Positions 56,501-64,000 of a stretch of 64,000 nucleotides of DNA are shown one piece after another. A program made the translations under genes and the position numbers. Position 1 is the first letter of the stretch; every line of letters starts with the position of its first letter. Under the pieces are notes generated by a model. It made no database searches and was not told the origin of the DNA. It saw only the letters and a program-made list of their open reading frames with translations. The DNA is from Symsagittifera roscoffensis (lineage: Eukaryota > Xenacoelomorpha > Acoela > Convolutidae). The stretch covers positions 24,572,177 through 24,636,176 of the forward strand of contig NC_087062.1 in assembly GCF_963678635.1 (NCBI RefSeq), read 5' to 3'.

Positions 56501-59500
56501 ATCGACGTTATTTTGCATTTTTTTGCAAATAACAAAAAGATGGCAGTTTTGGAAGCTTAAGTTAGGCCAGTTATGTATATCGAAAATTGCAAATAGTCTA
56601 GAATTGAGAGCTATGGACCTTCACTCTTTTTTACTCCGACATAACGTTAACAGTACACAACGCTGAATTTGATTCATCAAAAGTTTCTGTTGAAACCTTA
56701 TGTCTCTACTGTATAAGATAAAATATCAGAATCAATAGTATCAAATGCTTTCTCCATTTCCTCGAAAAAACTCGAAAAATTCGTAAGACGACAGGAAAAT
56801 AGTTAGCCTTTCTGTAAGTTCAGCTTGCCCATGAATTGTGCTATGCTTATTTTGAAATCCAGATTGTGTCGTATACAGCAAAGAAAAACGTTCAAAGATA
56901 AAAAAAATAAAGACAGTAATCATCAATTTTTGATTCATCTTTCGGATGCAGCAGTAATTATTTAAATAATTTTTCCGATGTTGTTATTACCAGATGAGCT
57001 TTTGTTATCTGAGGTATTCCATTTTTTGAAAACATCAAGTTCCGTTGTCTTATGAGCAGGGCCCGGAAAAAATTGCGTTTGCAATAACGCTATTGCAAAG
57101 ACAATTTTTGCTTGTTTTTTTCCGAGACGCAATGTTTATTGAAATAACGAATGCTACAAGAATTAAACGAAATACATGGCATAATTCTCAGTTCTGCTGC
57201 AAATTTTTTTCAGACTATTGCGTAATTGTTCCGACTTTCGGAATATTTGTGCTCTGGGTGTTTTTTTTTTTCTTGACAAATTTAACTTTTTAACTAGCCA
57301 TTTTTGACCGAATTTTTTTATATCATTCGAAAGCTATTGTTGTCCTGAGCTTAGTTTGAAAAGATATTTCACCTGTGATCATTTTTCGTAAAGTTATGGG
57401 GCTTTAAAGGTTGCCATTTTGGCCAATTTGGGACAATTAACGCGTGATCTATATATAACATTGAATTTTTGATCTATTTAGGTTGTTAACATCATTTTCT
57501 TGTTTTAGTGAAAAATCGATGAAACTTATCAGTTATATCTGTTGGTTGGGCGAACATTTTGGTCGACGCATGAACTCAGTTAGGAAGTTATCTTTACCCC
57601 CTCTATCTTTTTGAGTTCTTAAGCTTGCTTTAAGTCTCTCTTTGTACAATTTTTTTAACTTTTCTTAATTCGTTTTTAGCTAAGTCAACGTAATCTCGGT
57701 GAGCTTTAACTTCGAAATCATTCGGACTATTTCTACATTTTCTAAGATCAGTATTTCTTTGGCTTAAGTTTTTCTAAGTTAATGTATTACAATTTACTTC
57801 GAAGCGTGATATAAGTTCTGGGTGACTGACCAGCTCGAAGCGGACTTAAGTACTACATGACGAGATTTATTGTGAAACTAATTACCTGTTTGTGTTTTCG
57901 TAGAAACCACATTTTCTAATCCATTATTGACTGATTTGGCCTCTTGGTTTTTAATGCAAACCTGACATCGAGTCGCCCTGTTGAGTTTTGATGTGTAAAT
58001 CGAGTAAATTAAGTTCCTTCTTTCTCAAAAAAACTTAAGAATTGCTTCCAAGTTTCCTTGAACTGAAAGACTGAGATGTAGCATGTAGTTTTAATTTTTA
58101 TTGTTTATATAAAGTGATAGTTTTGTTGGTTTCAGGCGTTTTCTCTTGAAACACTTGAATTTAGCATTGATTTACTAAACTGAACGTGTTCATGAAGGTA
58201 CATAGTGTGGACTTGTGAGTCTCCGGCACTGTGGATGTTCAAGATGACCGGCTACTTCATCTTCACCCAGAGTCTCCTCAACTTCTTCCTCTTCTACAAG
58301 ATGAATGTCGGCTTCAAGAAGGGCGCCCACAAGTACTTCGAGACGCTGCCTCTGTTCGACAGGTTAGGCGACTCTGTTAAAACTCAGGAGTTGAAGTAAT
58401 TTAAGCTGTATGAGTCGAGTCGTTCGTCAAAATTTGTCGTTTGAGAAATTTTCGAAATTACAAATAAACTAAAAAGAGTTTCAAAGTCTAACAGCTCCGG
58501 AAATTAAGTGTTCAACTGTGCCACAAAATAAAGGATTTTCAAAAGTTCCCAGTCCATTTTTGGAGGAAATATTGGGAGGCAATTTTAGCCAAATTTGGAT
58601 GATACTGTGTTTTGGGAAGTTTTTTTTTTACATTTGGTTTTGCTTACAGTTGGTGATTTTGTCCTTTTATTTTCAGCTATTTCGGGAAGGTTTTTTTCGA
58701 TATGTGCAAAAACAGCTTTGAGAATAATTTTAGTCATTGCTCGGCTGAACTCAGTTCGCGACTACTTGTCTGATTTTTCTAGATAACTGAAGAAACTGTT
58801 CCATCTATATTCAAAGTTTCCTGATTTCATAAGACATATTGATGAATTTCAAAAGAGAGATAGAAATTGTGTTTATATTAACACTCAAATTGGAAAATTT
58901 CATTTTTGTATATTTTCCCGCTTGTAGATCGTAGCATAGTCATTTAGGTTCAATGAACGTAGTGAAGACACTTATATGGGTCGTGATTTTTTTCTTATTT
59001 TCAGGAAAAAATTTATTGAAAATTGATCATGCCAAGTGATTTTTCACGCCAAGTGAAAATTTGATTTTTCGCTGCTTGACTAACGATTCCACTATCGAAT
59101 GCTAACTCCACTATCGTAGGGAAACTCGATTAGTTTCAGGGTTTGCTGATTGTGAAAAATTTATGCAGCTTCATTTTCGGTACTGTTTTTAAGAGTCGTG
59201 AACGTAGTGAATACTCTTATATAGGTTGCGATAATTTTTTTTAAGGATAATTCTTTAAATTTGCTCACGCTAAAATTTGATTTTTCGCGGTTTGACTTTT
59301 GATTGCTTTTTAAGTTTGGTTTTTTTTCCTTTCTTAAAAGGAAGGTCAACTATAAAACAGCAAAAGTGTAAAGGTCATAAGGAAGATCGACTTCTAGTTT
59401 CGAAGATAGGGGTATTTTCAATTTAGGCTTTAGTTTTCAGGCTTCCTCGCTGAATAAAAAGTTTACCTATTGATCCAGTTTTTTCAAATTGGGTTAACTT

Positions 59501-60712
59501 AGTCAAAAAATCACCCATCATAAACTTAAATTGTTCTTCAATTTAGAAGAGCTTTAAGGGCGGGCGTATATTTTTTTATTCATCATTAAGTGTAATGAAT
59601 GTAGTCTTGGTGATTTTTTCTTGTTTTTTTTTAACCAAAAAGTCTTGAAATGCTCTAAAAACTACAGATGTGCATTCCTACATACTGATGCATTTATGAA
59701 TGCACTAAGGTATATATGCACTTTTTGAGCTCAATTGAAATTCATCTGCTGAAATTGACGTAAATAGCACTCTCCAAATACGAACGTGGAAATGGCTCGA
59801 AAAAAACCTGAAAGATTTCTAGTTTCCAAAGTGGAATTTAGTTTTTAGGTTTTGAGCGGAATAAAAATTTTACCTATTGATCCAGTTTTCTCAATTTGGG
59901 TTCATGTTATCAAAAAAGTGCCAATCATAAATTGTTATAGAAATTCAAAGAGCTTAAAGGGCGTCTATTTTTTTCTTTCAAATTCGAAAGTTGAAATTTT
60001 TTCGAAGTCTTTTTTTTCTGTTTACTTGCGTTCATTATTCTTTTCCAACTGCCAGTTGGTTATGTTTTATTTATTGAAGTTTGTTCATAAATAAGTCCGT
60101 TTTTGCAGTTTTCTTCAGTTCATTACTCATCTGCAATTGGCAATGTTTTTGGAATTGATATGGCATTGCATCATTGCAAGCTACGAATTCTTGTACTCAA
60201 TTGAAAGCAAACAATAAAACTATCTTAAAATTGTTTCTTGATGGAAAAAATAGCTAATCAAGGGACCAAGAAATTGCCTGTTGTAGTTTTCAACCGATGA
60301 AAAAAACAAGTTTTTCTGATAGCCGCATTAAAATAGAAGAAACGTGACGAAAATGTTCGTTGATTTCGTCGGTTGAAAATTAAAAGCTGCTGACGCTTTG
60401 TCTCGTGACTGTATGTTGAGCCTACTGTACGATAATTACGTTTATAGGTTGACGGAGGTTAGACGTGAAAACATCCCCCTGGACGTCAACGGACCAAACA
60501 CTGGCTACAGAGCCAGCTTTATGAACAACTCACCCCGACCCAGTAACACCCAAATCCCAATTGTTGTCGAAGATGAAAAGAACCCGGGAGGGGGAGGGAA
60601 GGGGGTCGCAGCTACAAGCAGCTTCGGAAACCAGCTCACGCTGGAATTGGCTGTCGTTGCACCGCAAAATCAGCCATCTATGCAGTCTATAGCTTCTAGT
60701 AATAATGCATGA
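50547..60712 (+). CDS. Orphan rhodopsin-family (class A) GPCR, six exons
   Basis: Exons: 50547-50595, 51974-52272, 52498-52759, 53752-53971, 58198-58362, 60448-60712, with GT-AG introns and phases 1, 0, 1, 2, 2 all consistent; about 419 residues. The N terminus has sequons NSS and NDT. TM1 about 39-59; TM2 70-92 with the conserved Asp (CMSMCDVF, D79). C105 is the TM3 disulphide Cys; D129-Q-F stands 24 residues later in the DRY position. TM6 has FFLSFIPY (its Pro kept, CWxP Trp replaced by Phe). TM7 ends LLNFFLFYKM in the NPxxY position. Loop 3 is long and basic with RRAS, a possible PKA site. There is no Lys at the opsin position (Phe there). The tail is Gly/Ser-rich. Ligand unknown. TAG at 50520 precedes the start in frame. 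Confidence 0.85.
50660..50960 (+). repeat. Dispersed AT-rich repeat, copy in receptor intron 1
   Basis: Shares blocks with 59180-59510, 59830-59960 and 60960-61350: GAGCGTAGTC, CACGCTCAAATTTGATTTTT, AGCGGAATGAAAAGTTTACC and GATCCAGTTTTCTCAAATTG. Confidence 0.6.
53238..53312 (+). repeat. tRNA-like segment in receptor intron 3
   Basis: A-box-like TAGCGTAGAGGTAGG and a good B-box GAGTTCGAACCTC about 40 bp later, in tRNA spacing. Probably the head of a tRNA-derived SINE; the arms do not pair well enough for a real tRNA. Confidence 0.42.
54568..55668. repeat. 1.1-kb palindrome (foldback element) in receptor intron 4
   Basis: The left arm (about 54568-55080) and right arm (about 55132-55668) are inverted copies around a loop of about 50 bp. 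Ends: AACAAGACTGCTCGTATC and its complement. The arms share TGGCGTGTGGGGGG, AACGCGTAAGCG, ATTAACGCGCGATATATTTC and CATTTTTGACGGAATTTT, with scattered mismatches and indels. No transposase. A fragment of one arm lies at 57221-57460. Confidence 0.92.
57221..57460. repeat. Single arm fragment of the palindromic element
   Basis: Matches the right arm (55131-55375) in the same orientation: GTTCCGACTTTCG, GGAATATTTGTGCTC, TTTTTAACTAGCCATTTTTG, GGCCAATTTGGGACAATTAA. Ends in a degraded AACGCGTGATCTATATA. Confidence 0.8.
58930..59965 (+). repeat. Cluster of dispersed AT-rich repeats in receptor intron 5
   Basis: Two copies of a GAACGTAGTGAAKACWCTTATATRGG block (58950 and 59205) and two of a CCTATTGATCCAGTTTTYTC block (59465 and 59874), with shared linking sequence between them. 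Same family as 50660 and 60960. Confidence 0.65.
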
Positions 60713-60959
60713 AAATGGCAACTAATATGAAAGCGCTCAAATTGTCCCAAGTCTGTTTTTTTTGTGAAGTTTCCAATTGCGCTATATTATTGCATGTCTG
60801 ATTTTCAGTCAGCGTCGTCGAACTCAAAAGCTGCCACTTTTATCAACCTGCAGAGTCTATCCTTCATAGATCCGCCGTTTACTAAAAAAAATTGTAATTG
60901 ATAATCAAGAATGTTGTCATTAATAATGAAAAATTTATTTCGCCCTCACTGAACGCTGT

Positions 60960-61350
60960 ATTTAAAGAGTCGATGAACCTAGTGAGGACTCTGTTGTAGT
61001 TCGTGATGATTTTTAAATTTTTACGGAAAATTTGTTCACGCTCAAATTTGATTTGTCGCGGTTTGACTTTTGATTTGTTTTCAATTTCGGTTCATTTCCT
61101 TTGTTAGAAGGAAAGTAAACTCCACTATTGAATGGCAAAATTGTAAATGTCACGGAAAAATTTTAATTTCAAAAGTGGACTTTAAACGTGATCGATTTCT
61201 TTTTTGAAAGTCGATTTTAATGTTCAGATTTCCCAGTGGATTTAGAATTTTATCTATTGATCCAGTTTTATCAAATTGAGTTAATTTTAACAAAAAAGGG
61301 GTTAATCGCAAATTATTTTTGAGAAATTGATAGAGTTTGAAGGCCATATA
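60960..61350 (+). repeat. Dispersed AT-rich repeat after the receptor gene
   Basis: Contains GAGTCGATGAACCTAGTGAG, CACGCTCAAATTTGATTTG, GGTTTGACTTTTGATTTG and CTATTGATCCAGTTTTATC in the same order as the intronic copies. The most complete copy in the window. Confidence 0.65.
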
Positions 61351-61810
61351 TTCCTCAATTTGAAATCCAAAAATTGTAGTTTTTTCGAAAAAAAAACTAC
61401 TGCTTTTTTTTTTAGTTTCCTTGCGTTCATTGACTCGTTTCCAATTGTCTGTTGGCTATGTTTTGATATTTAAACTAAAACTTTGATGCAATTTATAATA
61501 GAAATACCAGTAGATTGATGCAAGGCTTTTGGAAAATATTTTTGAATGTTTACTGCACGGTAATTTATATCAATTTTTAAATAGTCAAGATAATTATTCT
61601 GTCTGATCAGTGATTTGACGATTAGTATCCAGCGATGTTTTGGCATTCAACAATAAGTAAAGCTTTCATGAATGTTAAGTTAACGCTCCCTAGACCCGCT
61701 AGAGCAAGTGTCTAGTAATCGGGAACTAGACTTTTATCGTAAAACACTCTTCTTACAAATCTGTAAGAAATTGAACTTTATAATTGAACCCCAACAAACT
61801 ACAGGCTCCT

Positions 61811-61890
61811 TCCCAGTTTGTCTGCGGGGAACGCGGTTGCCTTTACATCATAAGTCCTGGGGATCGAGTCCTGATCGAACCTTGTTTTTT
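61811..61890 (+). repeat. tRNA-like segment
   Basis: B-box-like GGGGATCGAGTCCTG with a GGA/TCC T-stem and a CTT/AAG anticodon-like stem; ends before a T-run. The A-box region (GTTTGTCTGCGGGGAACGC) is weaker. Probably SINE-derived. Confidence 0.35.
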
Positions 61891-62839
61891 TTTTCAGAAA
61901 TTGGAAGGTTTTTCCGGAAAAAATTGAATTGTCAGACTCTGCTTTTTTTTAGTCGGCTCAATGGTCAAAGCCTGGCCTCTTTCTGATTTGAACATTTCTC
62001 GATAAAATTGACAGTAATTTTGTGATTTTGTCAATTTATCAACGCGGATTTTGAATATATTCTTTCATTTCGATTATAATGGTTTCTATTTGTTTTATTG
62101 GCTCAGTCAACTGATTTTGTGTCGCTTGAAGTATGAATACTAGTTTTAAAAAAGGTAGCAGTTTAGTGTGTAAAAGTTTCAAATTTCAAAAAAAAAGAAT
62201 TTTTAAAGAAAGAATTATGGCTTTTTGTTTCCGGCTCGGTGGGCTTCGACCCAAGTTTTCTTTGCTTAGTGACAGCTATGTAGATACTAAAAGCTTGTTT
62301 AATGCTGTTGATTGCGTTTCTCGAGTCTTTATCCGAAATTGAAATTTACTTTTTTATGCTTGATTCTTATATGATTTCGCTAGCTTGCGATGTTACGCTT
62401 GCATTGTAACGCAAGTGGTACGTACGAAGCTCTGCGTCACCTCGGTGTTAAAATTCTATCAAAAACCTTTTTTTTGTTATCAAAATTAATAGCAAAAGTC
62501 AAGAAAATGCATTAGTCACCCCTGATATTGTTTTGCGCATGTGAATAGCAAACGCCATCAAACCTTAATATAGATTTTTCCAGGTCCATAATTTGTCCAA
62601 CAAAATTTGAAACTTCTGAGTCTGTATTTTTTTCAACCAACGAAACGTTTTTGAGCATTTCTGCATTTTTTTTTGGCTTAGTAGCATATTATTTTGTCGC
62701 CTAAGGAGCGAAAAACGTTTTAGATGCGTGTATGTTTCATAAAGGGCACTCAATTTTTTGAATTTTTAAGATTTTTATAAAGTGTTTTTCAGCTCATGGT
62801 TTCTGCTTAAGAAGTTTCGTACTGCTACTGCTTAGTAAG

Positions 62840-64000
62840 TTTTGTTCCGATCCTATTGATTCGCGTACATATTTCAAGTTACTAGTCATCTTCTCTGAAA
62901 ATTTTAATTTCGGCTTTGCTGAAGCAAATTTTCTTAGTATTTTTTTTTGGTTTTATCAGCTGGCATTTTTTACAAAAGAAAAAATTTCTAATTGTTTTGA
63001 TTTATTCTGATTGATTCGTACACATATTTCATGCTACCTATCATCTCCTCTGAAATTTTAGTTTGGGAACTTGCTAAGCGAATTTTATCTCATCCTACAA
63101 TATTTGAAAAGAACACATATAAATTTCTTTTTTCGACAAATGGTTTTCTTTTCTTTTTGTCGATTTCTGGATTTTTTTCATTAAATCGGTGTCAATAAAT
63201 CGCTGTTCAACTCGATTTTCAGTTTTTGAAAAGTATATACCATAATCATTCACTCTAGAACCGCGAAACTTCGTTAAGCTTTTGTGTAAAGTCTGAAAAG
63301 TTAAGTTGTCAATTTACTTCTTCGAGGAACACCAATGGTAACATCGTGTTTTAGGAAGCTTCGTTGTGTACTAAATAGTTTTCGTGCAGTTAAGCGGGTT
63401 TCAAAGAAAGAGCTCTAGAAGGTGAATGCCAAAGCTAAGATGACCGAGTTTCGTTATTAGAACCTGACGAGGAACTTGATCGAATGCTTGAAAAATTTGA
63501 GGTATTAGGTGGAAGTTTAGTTCTTGTCTCGACATCGTGGTAATTTGGATGTTCTAGAATTTGTGGAGCAGTACACATTTTAGTCACAGATCCGCGTAGT
63601 GTAAGTGCTTTTTTAGCCCGAGTTTGAGGATATTTAAAAAAATTTTGTTAATATTAAAAATATTTCATATAAATTTCATTGGTCATTAACATTTGCTTTT
63701 TTAGTAGAGATATAAACTCTATCGATCAGTTGAAAAGAACCCTCTTCTCATTATGGTATCACGTTTTAACTCGGAGTGAAATCATTCTTTAATAACTTCT
63801 CTTGATTAATCGCGCACATATTTCAAGCGACTAATTCTCTTCTCTGAAATCTTTAGATTTTGGTTTTTCTAAACGGAATATTTCAGTTTTACGAAAAGGA
63901 TTTTTTCTAGTTGTTTAGATAATGCTTTCTGATAATTTTTGTGATTGATTGGCGCTAATTTTCTAAGCCACTAATCATTTTCCCTGAAATTTTAATTTGA
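62840..64000. repeat. Degenerate repeats, CACATATTTCAAG..CTCTGAAATTTT family
   Basis: At about 62855, 63000, 63805 and 63940 the sequence repeats GATTGATTCG..CACATATTTCA.GCTACTAATCATCTTCTCTGAAA..TTTTAATTT in variant form. Apart from that, 60713-64000 shows no gene. Confidence 0.5.

Noticed and set aside
50547-60712. Opsin identity for the receptor
   Set aside because: The Schiff-base Lys is absent: the equivalent TM7 position, six residues before N305, is Phe, and the only nearby Lys is 13 residues before it.
61708-61986. 92-codon plus-strand frame
   Set aside because: It overlaps the tRNA-like segment and T-run and shows no family pattern.

Overview
The window is nuclear DNA of an invertebrate animal; I cannot name the phylum. 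The evidence is GT-AG introns, AT-rich non-coding DNA, metazoan protein families (Nup42, NDOR1, a matrin/U1-type zinc-finger protein, a rhodopsin-family receptor) and dense retroelements and MITE-like repeats. Polypyrimidine-AG sites lie just upstream of several start codons, and one gene pair is only 108 bp apart, so spliced-leader trans-splicing and operons are possible but unproven.

Region 1 (1-23641) is one giant Ty3/gypsy-class LTR retrotransposon on the minus strand. Its 3' LTR is cut by the window start (1-363) and its 5' LTR copy ends at 23641. In element order it holds a long non-coding leader with a 675-bp tandem duplication, then Gag (19.3-16.8 kb, CX2CX4HX4C zinc knuckle), protease, reverse transcriptase (YVDD), RNase H and integrase (to 11.7 kb). 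In the env position lies a second coding region of about 8 kb (9.4-1.1 kb) with an SGNH/GDSL-hydrolase domain followed by long unassigned sequence. Every frame carries stops or frameshifts, the two LTR copies differ visibly, and the integrase catalytic Glu is replaced, so this copy is dead.

Region 2 (23.6-32.0 kb) holds retroelement debris. There is a decayed CR1/L2-like LINE on the minus strand (about 31.9-28.1 kb: ORF1 esterase tail, ORF2 start, RT), fragments of the same family at 24.8 and 26.6-27.1 kb, and a separate retroelement C-terminal domain at 25.5-26.3 kb.

Region 3 (32.0-35.2 kb) has two compact intronless genes on the plus strand: a Nup42-like nucleoporin (32270-33061) and NDOR1/Tah18-like diflavin reductase (33170-34891). 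Both appear intact.

Region 4 (35.7-49.6 kb) is one 12-exon plus-strand gene, assembled here with consistent splice phases. It encodes a protein of about 756 residues with two U1/matrin-type C2H2 fingers, a charged middle and a Met/Pro-rich C terminus. Its introns carry MITE-like elements, a hAT-like element with probable 8-bp target duplication, perfect hairpins, tRNA-like segments and minisatellites.

Region 5 (50.5-60.7 kb) is a six-exon plus-strand gene for an orphan class A GPCR of about 419 residues with a DQF motif in place of DRY and no NPxxY proline. Its introns contain a 1.1-kb palindrome and many copies of an AT-rich dispersed repeat. From 60.7 to 64.0 kb I see only non-coding repeats and one tRNA-like segment.
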